A DNA stretch of 64,000 bases from Microplitis mediator (lineage: Eukaryota > Arthropoda > Insecta > Hymenoptera > Braconidae), in assembly GCF_029852145.1 (NCBI RefSeq), contig NC_079978.1:744001-808000 (forward strand). Reading direction: 5' to 3'. The translations under genes and the position numbers were made by a program. Within the stretch, counting starts at the first letter, position 1. Every line of letters begins with the position of its first letter. The notes under the pieces were generated by a model. That model saw only the letters and a program-made list of their open reading frames with translations, did no database searches and was not told the DNA's origin. Of the stretch, positions 40,401-54,700 are shown in pieces.

Positions 40401-43400
40401 TTAGACAATTTGCGCCATTACCGCAATAACATTTTATTTAAATTATTAATGCCGTGACGTCGAGTTAATAATTTTTTACAAGCAGAGCTAAATTTACAAA
40501 TAATTTAAAAGTTATGAAAAGTTTATTAATGAAGTGCAATTACTCGGTAAGCAAGAGGTCGGTGAGTCGATTCCACTCTCGAGTATTTTTTCGATAAACT
40601 TTTTTTTTTATTCATCTCAGTGCTTGATAGTCAGCTCTCTCTCAACAACATTAAAATTTTTTTAATACCGATCTGAGAGTTGAAGTTAATTATTGAAATT
40701 GATATTTTGTAGACGTGTACTCATCATTGAATATATTAAATTTCGTAGAAAAGTTACATTGTATAGTTTAGTGAAAAGCTAACAAGTTAGTAACATTATA
40801 TTTTAATAATTAAATTTTAAAAATCATGAATAGCTATCAGACACATCATATCATTTCCTCTAGTAAAAAATCAGGAAAAAAGAGACGGGAATTTTGACAT
40901 GGGTTATCGCGTAGGATTCAACAAGAAGGCATTTTGCGTCGTCCGAAAAGCCAATAGCTGAGTTGCGATAAATCCCATCTATAGAGAAAATCTAGTGAAC
41001 CGATCTTCAGAACCGTACCAGCAGTACCAGCATCTCCAGCAGCATATATCCAGAGTGAAGAGAAAACGAGTATAAAACTAAATCCATCAGACACTTGACG
41101 CTTTTTCTTCTTCTTCATTTTTTTCTGTTTTCTTTCCCTCTTCATCGTCTCTGTCTCTGTCTTTTTCTCGCTTAAACCCTCAATTGCATTAGCTCACGAT
41201 AAAATTTACTCTCACTAAAACGTGTCGTGCACACACGTAAAGACGAATAATAAAAATAATAAATGAAGGATGTTGTGCTTGATAACAGATAGAATAACGC
41301 GGTGTTTAAACAAAGAGAAATTTAACAATGTGGTTAAGCCGTTCACCACGTTCGATAATTTGTTCGACAGTTGCGTCGTTCGTGTTTACAAACCTGATTC
41401 TATCAGACAAATAAAACATGCGGCATTTTGCAGCAGCTCGCCGGGGGTAAAGAGTGAAGTAGACAAGTACCAGCTGACAATAGTAACAGTAACAGTGCCA
41501 GTACCACTACCAGTAGCAGCAGCAGTAGACAACACACGACAAATGAACGCATTCGGGCTTGTAAACGATCACTGCGAAGACGAATTCACGAGCGAGTTCA
41601 CTTTTACAATAAAACGTTTGCGTTTCATCTATCAGTCACTCTGTTTTATTACCTGTCTCTGTATCTGTATCTGTATTTTATTTTATTTTTATTTTTTTAT
41701 TTTATCCAGCTCCTGTTTTTTATATTTGTTTTTATTTTTTACTGGAACAACGCTTTGTCTGATGAAGTAGAGGTGAAAATATTGTTTGCGAGTGTGGATA
41801 TAAATGAATGCTAAATGTGAGTACGCGAATGCGCCAGACTGTCGAGATGAACGGGTAGGGGAAAAGGGGAAACTGGGGGAAGTAAAGGGCCAATGGATAA
41901 CAGTGACAGACGATGGAAACTCGGAAAACCCTCAGAGAATCGTGCCTGTTGTACCTAAATTTGAATGGATACATGAGAGGGTGTCCAAAACGGAACCGGA
42001 CACCCGACGTTGCGGATTCTCCCGAGGCTTCGCCAGGACAAAGGGGCCAACAGCTACATACATTTACTGTTTCTCTATCTCTATATATATATATATGTCG
42101 CACTTTATCACCAATGTATGTCTATATATCTAGTTTAGTATCTCCTCATTCTCTCATGGAGCGGCCGTCTCGCTCGAATCGTACACCCCCTTCTATTTAT
42201 CAGCAACACCCCTGCTGTGCACAGCAACTTGGCAACAGGACGCGGTTCATCCTACGAGTAAACGCATTGTCCTGATTATTATTCCGTATTTGAGTTTGGA
42301 CAATCGAATTTCGCGCTGCTCACGTAACCGTCTAACAATCATTTGCTACTATGTCAATGGTTAATTTAATGTCTCTATGTTGTTATTATTATTATTACCG
42401 TTTACATTACACACCTAAAGTACTTAGGTAGCTATTATCCTGCCTGCCTGTTTACTCTTGATGAATTTATCCGGGTGTGATTAATTTTAAAGTTTAAATA
42501 CTTTGTTTTTATATTTAATTAAACCACTTAACAAATTGATCTATTGTAATTTTACGGTACTAATTAAGAGAGAAAGTTGGTGAATTAATTGAAGAAGAAG
42601 AAATAATCTGAGTTAAAAATGGAAAAAAATAAAAAAATAAAATAGAAGTTTAATAGTTCTCTTAACTTTAATTGAAGGCGTTGAATAAAACGGTGGCTAC
42701 ACATAGTTGATTTAATTTCAGTGTCCTCGCTCTGTCGTATTTTATTCAAAAGACTTTTTAATTTTAATTTTAATCATTTGTTCATTATTTAAATTTAAAC
42801 AGTCTTTTTCATTAGTAAATTTTTCATTCAAACCAAATTTCCACCAATACTAAGAAAAGTCCCATTAACTCGAAATCAAACGACTTTAAATTTTATAGTC
42901 GACTGAAATAAAACTTTTATCTCTGGGAAAAATTACAGAAATACACATGTATATTTTTAAAAAATTTTCCTAATTATTAAAAGCCAAAAGTTTAGTTAAA
43001 AAATGAAAGTCATGACAAGAAAGCGATCCGCCATTTTGCGAGTATCCTCAGCTTTATGACCCGTATCCCCCGTATAAAAAACGAGCGTGTTCAGCAAGAT
43101 GATCGTCAAAGAGCACACCAGGAGCATTTAACCCGAGGTCTACTCTGGATTCGCACACTAAAGAGGAGTACATAACTCCCATACCCCAAGTAGATGCGGG
43201 ATATGTATGCAAGGCATAAATAGGGGTAGCAGTGGCAGCAGTAGAGTAGACTAGAGTAGAGCCGGAAAAGTGAGCTGGGCATCCCTATTCCCTCTTTTAT
43301 CCAGCCACCGACTACCACCACTACCACCCTTACCATCACGAGCACTACATCCTTTTTCTTCTCTCCAACCACCGCGGTCCTGCAGTTTCTTTGCCCTCAT

Positions 43401-43871
43401 CCACACCCTCTACAAGCACCCCCGGTAATCGCGTTGGCAGACTTGCCGGGTGCTCCGGGAGAAAAGCCATTCTTTAAGGTGCCGCTTAATTAGCGCCACT
43501 CTTAAGAGTTTCCAAGAGCCACCACCAGCAAGACTTAGTCTCTAACGTCTCTTTTTAACCCCTTGCCCTCTCTCTCCCTCAACTGCCACCGCTACTGCTG
43601 ATGCTGATGCCTGGCTGCTGCACTTTTTCCGACTCATTCTTTTCTCCTTCAACTTACTTGTTTCAGCGGATCCTTTGACTTATCCAACTACACGCAGTAG
43701 TTGTACACCGTAACTTAACTCGGGGTCCTCTGTAGACCAATCCTGCTACCAGTGTCCTTTTACCAAGTACTGAAAGTACTTACGTCAATAATACCCTCGA
43801 AAATCTACGGCATACCAGAAAGTAAATCGTCGATCCGGCAGCTACATCTCCACTACTCCTTACTCTCTGTT

Positions 43872-43916
<45 letters not shown>

Positions 43917-46740
43917 GTATATATTCTTCCTTCTTTAAGAGATAGAAAACTTTAAACTTTCCAAGTATAGTTTCCCTTCCTCTACACACTTCGGCCGCAC
44001 TATTTATGTCCGTTGGGTTAAAGGGTAAAAGAAAATGAAAAAAGAAAAAAAAAAAAATCGAGATTAAAAAAAAGGAATAATGAATTTATCGGTTATTACT
44101 CTTTACCGCCAATATCAATCTCTCTAATACGGAACTTTATTGTTGGACCTTTTTCAACTGGCTGACAAATGAAGGCATTAGTGTACAGATAAAAATATCG
44201 AGATACCGAAGTTTAAATTTTATACCGGATGTAGACCGATAAAAATTATTAATTCGGGACATAAAGTAAGCAAATTGGCTGACTGTTACTATAAAAATAG
44301 TATTTAAACAATAAGCGCATAAGGGACAAGGCAGTAAAAATAATAATAATTACTGGCAATAAGCCATAAGCAATTTAAAATTAAACTAAATTATTTGTGG
44401 TATCTATACGGTCGAGCGGATAAAACCAATCGATAGTGTTTATTTTAATAAATTCTATAAAGCGGACGAGTGTTGATCTAGTATATACAATTGTTTCCGC
44501 ACAATTGTATTTGTACATGAATTAATAAATACATTAAATGGTTACGGGGTTTTAAGTGAAGAGATTAATATTACCGATTACTATTATTCCTAAATATATG
44601 TTACATTTATTATATAACAATGGATTTTATGTGTTGCCATTAAATCTGAAAGTATCTAGACAAGTATATTACAGCTACAAATGAGTACCAAATTCATTGC
44701 ATTAATTATTATCATTATTATCATCACATACAGATAAATTTATAGGAACTGATAAAATTTTCTGGATACGTTGAATTCGTTGTATTTTCCTCTTATTTAG
44801 AGAAAACAAGCAAAGTTTTAAATTGCAATTGCGAAAAAATTTTTTCATTTTCGAACTAAACGAGCCAGCCCGAATAAGTCAAAAAAAATATTTTTTTTTT
44901 CACGATTTCCAGTAAATTTACCGAGTACAGTGATTCGCATGGTAATTGATAGTAGAAATTTAATTGGCGTACAATTTCAATAGAAAAACTCAAAAAAAAA
45001 ATATTTAAAACAATCCCGCGTATTGCAAATTAATTAAAAAACAAAAAATTTTTTAAATGCCTCTTTTGCTCGTCCCTATCCCGTGGTACAGTATCCATTC
45101 CTGTAGGATTTTTTTTTCTTTTTCTCTTTGTAAATAATAATAACAATAATTATAGAATGATTCCGTGCTAAATAATTCATAAATGCTATTAGTGACCAGA
45201 GTAATCGGCAAAGCGGCCTAATGTTGCAGCATTCGAAATGAATAATCAAATACGCTTGATAATACGTATTATATATGTATATATTCAATAAACGAGTGAC
45301 TTTTAATACAGGAAAGTGAGGCTTTTGAAAGCATCATACCGACAATGAAATAAAACGGATCATGTGTATAAACGAAAAGAGAAAAAAGCCGAGTAAATGA
45401 AACCAATGGTTACAAAAGTAGTGGTAGCGTGCCCGTAGATGGAAGGGATAAATCAAGGGATGAAGGTGAGGCGGGGCTTTTAATTAGTTGGGTCACTCGG
45501 GTCATCGTCCGGCCGTAGCTGTGGACTTTAATCCCACCGAAAGTTTCCATCTGCAGTGCCGCCGGCGGCAACCCTCTCAGTATACTACTTCTTCTCCCGG
45601 TTGCGCTCATCCTCGTGGAATCATCTACTCACACTCTCCGGTTTGCCACCTTCTCTCCACTCACTCCACCTGCTTATATATAACTACTCTCGTCTCATTC
45701 CTCCGATATCTATAGCAGGTGTACTGCAGTAGCACCAACGCGAACTTAAACTCGATTACAAGATTTTTTCTTAATTTGCAACTAAGCAGTTGCCTTGTCG
45801 CCCGTTAAAAAAACGGTTTAAGAACTTTTAAACGTCCACCCCAGCATTCTTCTTCTTCTGCATCCTTCCACCCCTTTTTCCATTCTCTTTATCGTCTCTC
45901 ATCTCCCGTCAGCCTCGTTCTCCCCTTTTCCTTCTTCTCCTTCTTTTTTTCCACAAGTACTTCTCTAACTCTCGGATAATAAGACTGAGTTGGACCACGA
46001 GGGGAACATATACCCTATCCCTTGTACAGGATGTTCCTCGTAAGATTTTATACCCGTGGTTTAGCTCTTGTGCTTCTTCTCTTATACTTCTTGACAGAAA
46101 CTTTGCCTAGGAAGTAAAGGGGAAGCTTTTCCTTTAGCTCTTATAGCTGCTGCTCTCCTGCTCTTTTTCATTCACCTCACACACTAAACTCACTCATTCT
46201 CATCCTCTTGTTCTTTCTCTTTCTTCTTCTTCTTCTTCTTCTCCTTCGCCTCGTCCTCCTCCTTCTACTTATTCCGTACTTTACTCCTGCATCAGCGGAC
46301 TTGAGACTCGGCTTTTACGGAGGCTATAACGCGCCTCGTCATGTAAAACTTAAGGCCAGGATTCACGGAAGGAAGTATGCGTAAATTATACAAGGACAGT
46401 TAAGAATTAAGGCTCAACTTAAGCTAGTAGTAACAACAACACCACCAGCAGTTGTGCTGTCGGTGATGCTGACAATAAAACGGGATGAAAAGCTCTCAGA
46501 TAAAAGACTAAATGTTTAGCTCATAAAACACAATAATTTACACGAAACTGTTATCAGTTTTAACAATTAACCGTTTGACAATTTAATAAAATTTTATCAT
46601 CTCGAGCTATTCCTTTGTTTTGCATACTTACAATTTAAAAATACAATTGTATACTCGATGAAATGTCTGACAATACCCATAATTACAATAGTCCTGCTAT
46701 TGAATGCTATGAAAATAAAATCTAATTTAAATTATCTTTT
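37411..46740. other. Non-coding region upstream of P4HA; simple repeats
   Basis: Holds CTACTAC imperfect repeats (38080-38230), CAGTAGCAG patches (39580-39595, 41490-41525), the (TA)n run at 43874 and pyrimidine-rich tracts at 45840-45960 and 46200-46265. The longest ORF is 41270-41770 (166 codons), with a Phe/Cys/Leu-rich tail and no recognised domain. Promoter elements for P4HA may lie in the last kilobase. Confidence 0.55.
43874..43915. repeat. (TA)n microsatellite
   Basis: About 20 uninterrupted TA units, the longest pure TA run in the window. Confidence 0.95.
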
Positions 46741-46797
46741 GTATGCTTTCAGAACTTAAATAATATATAAAATAGATAAGACAACGAGCAACCGAAA
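46741..46797 (+). promoter_or_regulatory. P4HA 5' flank: TATA-like box or 5'UTR splice acceptor
   Basis: Two readings compete. An ATATATAAAATA stretch at about 46763-46774 sits only some 25-35 bases before the start codon and could be a TATA box with a very short leader. Alternatively, GTATGCTTTCAG ending at 46752 is a good acceptor, making 46753-46797 the end of the leader and placing the promoter further upstream. The sequence alone does not decide. Confidence 0.3.
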
Positions 46798-46985
46798 ATG
46801 TCGCCATTTCCGGTACTTGTGACACTGGTGACACTGGTACTGGTATCTCTAATTTCAATCGGAAATGGCGAACTTTACACCGCACTCGCTGATATGGAAG
46901 AACTCCTCGAGACTGAATCCGTGCTCATTGACACTCTTCACGGTTACATAAAAGTCCAAGAGCAACGATTAGCCATTTTGAGAAG
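46798..46985 (+). CDS. P4HA: P4HA exon 1: signal peptide and N-terminus
   Basis: Begins at the ATG at 46798 (context ACCGAAAATG, A at -3). A hydrophobic run rich in Val, Leu and Thr (residues 1-20) ends at SIGNG, giving a secretory signal peptide cleaved near residue 24. The mature start, ELYTALADMEELLETE, is the acidic coiled N-terminus typical of the family. The exon ends after two bases of an Arg codon at AGAAG|GTAATT (phase 2), restored as Arg by the acceptor at 59438. A TATA-like stretch lies about 30 bases upstream; see the separate entry. Confidence 0.93.
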
Positions 46986-48839
46986 GTAATTTAAATATAT
47001 ATTATATATAATAACTAACAATAGGAATATCCCGAGTCAAAATATTTGGATTAGATTGAACTTAAGTTAACTTAAACAGCTTAGATATACCTTATCTGAT
47101 ATTGATGGACTTGAAATAGTATTGCCTTGACTTAAAAAGCTTAAATAAGACTTAGGTCAGCTTAGGCATCAAGTTGAACTTATTTATGACTTATTCTTGA
47201 TAAAACTAACCTATCGAAGAATGAAAGCATGAAAAGAAGATATGAATCCAAACTAGGTTAGCAAAGAGCATCGAATGCCTGGAAAACAAGCAGCACCGGT
47301 ACATATCCGACACCAGGTCGTCTGCAGGTATTTTTCAAGCATAAAAAGACTAAGATTTTAAGAAGTATTTTAAGGTTAAAAATTGATCTTTTGAAGAATG
47401 TTTGAGAGTTCTACATGCAGACGAGCTACTTGTCATGCACCAGGTCATCTTCCGGCATTCGGTTGCTAACCTAGTTTGGATTCATATCTTCTTTTCATGC
47501 TTTCATTCTTCGATAGGTTAGTTTTATCAAGAATAAGTCATAAATAAGTTCAACTTGATGCCTAAGCTCACTTAAGTCTTATTTAAGCTTATTAAGTCAA
47601 GGTAATACACTGTAAAAAATCACCGGGGTAAGTCCAAACGGTGTAGGTGTTAAAATTATCGGTGTTAAATTTACCCCTGAAAGCGGTGTGAAAATAACGC
47701 CGTCACCGGTGTAAATATTCTGTACCGGTGTTAAAATAACGCCGCCACCGGTGTAAATATTCTAGACCGGTGTTAAAATAACGCCGCCGCCGGTGTAGAT
47801 ATTCTTTACCAGTGTTAAAATATTTTACTTTGTGAATATTTTTACTTACTCGATCACTATACTTGTTAATAAATGATATTCTTTATTAATTTTCATAAAG
47901 AACTGACATTTTTTGTGTTTTATAATCTTTAAAGTTAATAATCCAAGCGGACGCAGTTTACCCTGCTTTTACACCGGTTATCCCGCTTTTACACCGATGT
48001 TACTCCGTTTTTACACCGGTTACCACGCCTTTACACCGATTTTACTCCGCTTTTACACCAGTTACCCCGATTTAACACCGGTATTTTTAACACCGGTGTA
48101 ATTTTATTTTAACACCGGGCGGAGTTAAAATGAGTCCATTTTTAACACCGCTCTTTTTACAGTGTACTACTTCAAGTCCATCAATATCAGGTAAGTTATA
48201 TCTAAGCTGTTTAAGTTAACTTGAGTTCAATCTAATCCAAATATTTTGACTCGGGTAAATAGATGAAAATTTACTGCCTACATTCAGTGGAGGCTTTAGG
48301 ACAATAAGCACTGTAGCAAAAATCGAGATAACTGCGTATGAGTCCAGGATTATGACAGATACTTTGAATCATTCGATTTGACACGAACAATCCGTATTTG
48401 CACACCCTCAATAGTTAACCCTCTCTTAGCTCTGGTCTATGTCGATCTGAATTATTTTTCTGCCAGTTGATATTAATCATTAATCACAAAATCATAAATC
48501 AATTTTGACCACAATAAGCAACCCCAGTTGTAATAATATGGGGAAATCTAAATGCATAGTTGATTGATTGCATACCCGTCACTACCAAAAGCAGCGGCGG
48601 ATAGAAAACTGTATAGAAACGCATATATATATAAATAATTCAGCGGGTGAGAGTGTGATTGAAAAACCGCACAGCTGAGAGGTATTGAATGAAAGGCGGG
48701 AAAAGTTTCTTCGTTACACGTCAGTCTATTGATTCGATCGTTAGGCAATATTCTCTCTCAATCTCTCCAGGGAGTGGTAGCAAAACCATCAGAGCTTTAG
48801 CTGTTTCTACGCTACTTTGTGTGCCGTAGAGTGCACTAA

Positions 48840-48896
<57 letters not shown>

Positions 48897-51671
48897 AAGC
48901 GGTAGCCGTTCTATTAGTTGTAGTAGTAGTGGTAATACCAATACGAGCATCAGCAGCAACAGTACCAACTCTACGGGCATTCAAAGTTGTTGAATAGGGG
49001 AGGAGGAAATCAGGTGGACAGTCTATAATGGCAAAATCCCCGTAGTAGTTGTAGTAGTAGTTGTAGAATCCGATTCGGAAGTTCTCGTTGGGTCTCTGCG
49101 CGTGCGACATTCGGAAGGACATTTAATGCATAATCGTGGGGGTCTTCAATTGCTTACATACCTTCAATTCGTGCTGAGGATACGCCGTAGTGTTGATAGG
49201 ACGCGTTGAAAAGGGTACAGACAGACGAGGACAGAAAATACAAGTCATCGAAATTTCAGGAACGTTATAATTTAAGGTCCCACTCATTCCTCGTTACCTT
49301 CATACCCTCGTTCTTGCCTCCCTTTCAAAACTACTACGATAATTCCCATAGCCCCTACCACTACCTGATCAATTTCGCATCGACATCACTTTTATTCAAG
49401 ACATATTTCCTTTACGGCTGACGATTCTTACGCTAAATTCACAAACTAAACTCCCCTCTTAGCTCCCAGTATACTAGTCCTTGGAGAGTTATTCAAGACG
49501 ATGGAATGAGGATAATAATAATGGTAATAATAATAATAAGAAAATGAGTTTAAGAGTATGAAAAAGAAGGAAAAAATCAGAGCCTCTTATTATATATAAG
49601 TCGTCAAAAGTTTTATTAGATAGGGGCCATTGAAGTAAAGTCAATTGGATACAATGAAATTTATTGGTAATTTCGTACTGTTGAATTTATATAGTCTACG
49701 GAATCGTTGAGTGTGACACCATAAACCACTGACGAGTTGGGAATATATATATATATACCGATAGAAATTTTATTTTATTTTTCATCTCACAGATACCGAT
49801 TCTATTTTCCGCGTTTATATCGCGGCCTCTTTCTCTCTCGCCGAAACTCTTTATAATACATTCACTACTACCTTCTGCTGTGCTCTTAACTCTCTTATAT
49901 TCGTTCGCTGCGTCGTTTCGAAACTCTCTTAAGACATTTGCTGGGTTGCGATTTATCGGCGACCCATGCGCTTCAACCCACCAGGACATAATTTCTCCAA
50001 GTTTCTACGTCGAGTGTGTAAAGTTTGATCACAAGATCCACCATCTTACTCTTTTCTCAACCTACTTGTTCTACTTTGCCTTTTTCTTATACTCGCTTGG
50101 TTTGAATTCCATTACACATCACTTTACTCACACCATCGCCATCATATTCTCTTCATCATCTACTTTTACTTCTGCCTCCTCCTCCTCCTCCTCTTCTTCT
50201 TCTTCTTTCACTTCTTCAACACAACTCTTCCCTCATCATACCCTGACAGTTGTGTGTTTAGAACCACAAGAGATGTGAAGTACATTTACATTCTAAACGT
50301 ATGCGGACTCGAGAACTCATTTTTCACAACTTTCATTCCTTCTACTGCACATGCGGTTACAACCATACACTTTTTTTCTGTTTCATCTTCTCTATGAAAA
50401 AAAAAATCGCACTTTTTTCTTTCCTCAAAAATAAATAATGCCTAGAAAAAAAAATATTCAGCCGGCAAAGTTTACGCCAGAACAGACTTTCATATCGATA
50501 TTTTTTCCATTACTTTCATTGTTGTTATTATCGTCATTATTTGAGGATTAAATTTTCGGCGCGATAAAAATAACATCAAAACACACAACAGTGGATATAA
50601 AATGATGGATAATCTTTAGCATCCCCCAGACGGCATCGATGATGTGAAATAATGAAAGATAATGACACAACGAACGGGAATTAGTAGTCAGAGCGTCAAT
50701 TACCGCATGCGTGTGTCTCTGACAATCCGGATGAACGCGTGACTAATTAGTAACGTGGACAGTAGCTAGATCGGCTCGTAGAGATTAGTAATTTATCGAT
50801 AATCCACAGTGAAATACTACAGTTGCCCATCGGTATACATATATCTATATATCTATATATATATTAAAGAAAAAAAAATAAAATAGAAAGCGTATAGAAT
50901 AATGGAAGGCGGGATTATTGGTTAGCGTATTTGCTTTTGTCCAGCTCGTCCAGCTCAACCAGCGTATCTTTGTGGATGCAGTGATGGTCACTACAGAGTG
51001 CCATTGGATACATCGGGCGCAGTCTGCTCTGCTAGCTGCACTAACACACAATGTCATCCGACCGATGTCCACCAGAAACACCAACAGCTTATCTGTTAGT
51101 GACGCAATAGGGACATAACTATCCATCTATCCATCTATCCATCACTACTTTACCCAACCTGTATATCTGTATTTCGTGTATAATACCGACACATATCTAT
51201 TTCTGTATCTATATACGCGCTTCCATCGATATACAATTAAATTTCGTACATTCGCGGGGTGGAGAATAAACCGAGCATTCATCCACTGCCGACAATTATA
51301 ACCCTCGCGCAATTTTCACAATAAACGGGCTCTGTCTCTCCTCCCCATCAGCGTAATAGATTTTTAGACATAAAACCCAGAGCCACTCCACAGAATAATC
51401 GTCTATTTTTTATGAACCGGGTGTAATTTTAGACACAAAGAGCGCTACTCATCGGCTCTTATACTCTGCGTTAGTACTTGTACAAACAGTGAGCGTTATT
51501 GGAAACCGAGGGAAAATAAAAAATATATATATGAGGTAAAAAGAACCAGAGGATATTCGTGCGAGAAAAGAGCATGCCGGCGCACACACACCAGTTTCGA
51601 TGGTAGACCACATTGGTTAACTCGGCCATCCGCATATTGAACGCTTCCCCGTTTCATCATTTCAAAAGTTA

Positions 51672-51706
<35 letters not shown>

Positions 51707-54700
51707 TATTTAACTACCAGATACTTTTCAGACTTAACACCCAGTAAAGGTTTTAGCTTAAAGCTCATTGTACATAATATATTTTTAAAGTTACATGAAC
51801 TATTTCCGTCAAGTCTCATAAATCTGCTGATACTTTTATTGAAATATATAAAAAATTTTAAAATCAATTTATAATTTAAACTATTGAGGCAGGTGTTAAA
51901 AATAAAATACCAATGATAAATAAATAACACTTAAAATTGCACGTATACATATATATGTTCATATATATATTTATTATTTATTGTGAGTACACACAAAAGT
52001 AGGATTGAAAGTATTATTTTTTTATCAGTTTAAATACGCAATGAGTTTGTTTTAGTTTCTTTTATTAATATTATATTTTCTATATTTAGTCACTTATAAA
52101 AATTATACAGATGCATTGTCACAGTATTAACCATGCTTCATAAATCTATTGGCCAACTTGATCGTCATTATTATTAATATTATTATTTCATAATTATAAT
52201 CGCCATACTCAATATATCTTATTAAATCTTACATTGTACAATAATAATACATATATAATATATATTTTGGTAATATATAATTATAATTATAATTAACTTG
52301 ATAATTATTAAAATCTATAGAAAAAAAATCTCAAAATAAACTGATGAAATACATGTTCAATTATAATAAATTTAAATCGACTTACGCTTTTCGCGGTACG
52401 AACTCGCGGGCAAGTGGATTAAGCGGCATCCCAAGGGGTACAGGCGGTGCTAGACTATGATTCATGTGTTCTTTAAGTTGTACATAGGGAATTCCCCAGA
52501 CTTTAGCCTTCTGAAAATATTTTCCCCACAGTGAGCGACAGGGGCCGGTGGTCAGCAGCGCGACCGGGTCGCCGACGACAGCTACCAGAGCTTTCGCCCG
52601 CGTTATCGCGGTATTGAGCAACCGTGGATTTGTCAGAAATCCATAATCACTCACACTATTTTCCGCTGAGTATCGACAGCAATTGCGCGTTCTCACTGTG
52701 CTTATAAACACAGCAGTAAACTGTTTACCCTGGACATTCAGCACTCGCTCAACAGACACCGAAAATAATTTACGTTTACGTAACTCGTTACGTATTCTCG
52801 CGACTTGCTCGGCGTAGTGAGCCAACACCCCTATTGAGTCTTCGGAGAAGGGTCCCCACTCGTCGACAGGCCACCGTGATTTTAAAGAAGCTATCTGCTT
52901 AGCCAGTTCCACCGCCTCTTCATCATTGTAGAAACCCGTCGAGAATTCTCCCTGTAACAAAAACAAGTAACAAATTGCTATGATTATTATGATTAATCGG
53001 GTAAAAAAGTCAGTAGCAAAGTTGTTGATGATGTTTTTAGTGTAAAAAATATAATAAAAAGTGTGTAATGTATGGAATACATTAAAATGTAATGCATCAT
53101 TTCATAAACATGAACTTGTAATAAAATACGTTTGGCCATTCATAGTTGTACGTTGAGTATAAATCATTCATTAATTCATGACTTTACTTTATATTCAAAG
53201 ATGGATAGAGATAAAAAAAATTTAACGAGAGCAAAGATCAATGCAAATGATATTTATATCATCACTATTATTATTGTGGTAAATATCGCACCTGAAATTC
53301 AGTTCCCGCGACGGCGTAAAAAATTAGCGGCTTGAAATTGGGCGCTTCTGGGAGCAATGGTCCACTTGACTCAATCTCATTTCCGTAGAACAAGTTCGAG
53401 GTTAATTGTACAATTGCTGCATGTGAACGGTAATTCTGACACAGGTTGATGCGGCAGGGATGCCTGGGCGGATATAGATTGTGAAGTCTTTCGAGCAAAC
53501 TCATACCCAGGCCCCGTTCCTTTGATAGATCGCTGTAGACCTCGGGTGCCAGTTGCATTTGATCTCCGGACAATATCAAACGCGTTCTCGTTCCGACCAA
53601 CGCCAGCGGCGTTATCGCCTCGCACTCTAGTGCTTGCGCGGCCTCGTCGATAACGATATGCGTTGGCTCGTAATCAAGCGCTATAAGGCAGCTGGACGTT
53701 GCGAGAGTCGTGACGATCAGCCCGCAGTTCTCGATGTCCTTCTTCGTCGGGTCGCAGAAGTATCCGTTGGGGTCTGTCAGACAGTACTTCCTTACCGTCG
53801 CGTGGACCTTAAAAAACAATAAGCCGCAATATTATATAATTGCCGTAAAATAAATATTTATTGGCATTAAAATAAATATAAATTTTTATTAGTAAAGTTT
53901 GGTATATTGATGAAAGAAAAACAAAGTTGAGTTGTAAACCCGAGTCCTGAAAATTTATTCATGAATTCTATATAAATATTTCAATTTTTAACTTTTTTTT
54001 TTAACGAGATAAAAAAATTTAAATCAGTTAAATGTATATAAGATGTAAATTAAATAGCGTACCGTATTTCTCAAACGTCTCTTGTAGTAAATCCTCATGG
54101 GTTTGAGTCTTTCTTTTTCCGTTGTTATGTACCATTTATCGAAAAACTCTTTGACATAGAGGTCCGCGGCGCTGTTACTTTGTGTGCACAGCAGGACTTT
54201 GTTCAGCGGGTTCTGGTGCAGAATTATCAGGAGCGCCTGGGCGATCGTGAAGGTCTTTCCGGTTCCGTATGGCCCCAGCAAAAGTATCGGGGGCAAGTAG
54301 ATGTGGTTGGGCGCGATCATCAGAGTGAGGGCCTCGCGTTGCCGGTCATTGAGCCGGTTGTCCAGCAGATCGTACCAGTCCTCGTTGGACTCGGGAATCG
54401 GGGGCAGTCGCATCGTCAGCTGGAAGTTGGGGTCCGGAAAGACCAATCTCTCGTCGGGCAGACAGTCGACCGCTCGATGCCACTCGCAAAATGGCATGCG
54501 GCTCAGGACGAACTGGACGTGCATCTTGACGTGGGTGTCTGGCTTGAGATTCAATCGTTCCACGCAATGTTTAGATAATCGCGCGTATATCATGTAGTTG
54601 CACTTGTCCTCGACATGGGCCTCGAATATTTCGGACGATAAATCTGGATTATCGTCCGGATTGTACATTTTTATCAGGATATTGTTGCACCCTCTCAATA

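Noticed and set aside
41804..42275. Overlapping 109- and 120-codon ORFs plus a minus-strand ORF
   Set aside because: Three overlapping frames in a GC-balanced patch with no domain; all end in TATATA-derived Tyr/Ile/Ser runs.
48721..49122. Poly-Thr ORF on the minus strand
   Set aside because: It is the reverse reading of the AGT microsatellite.
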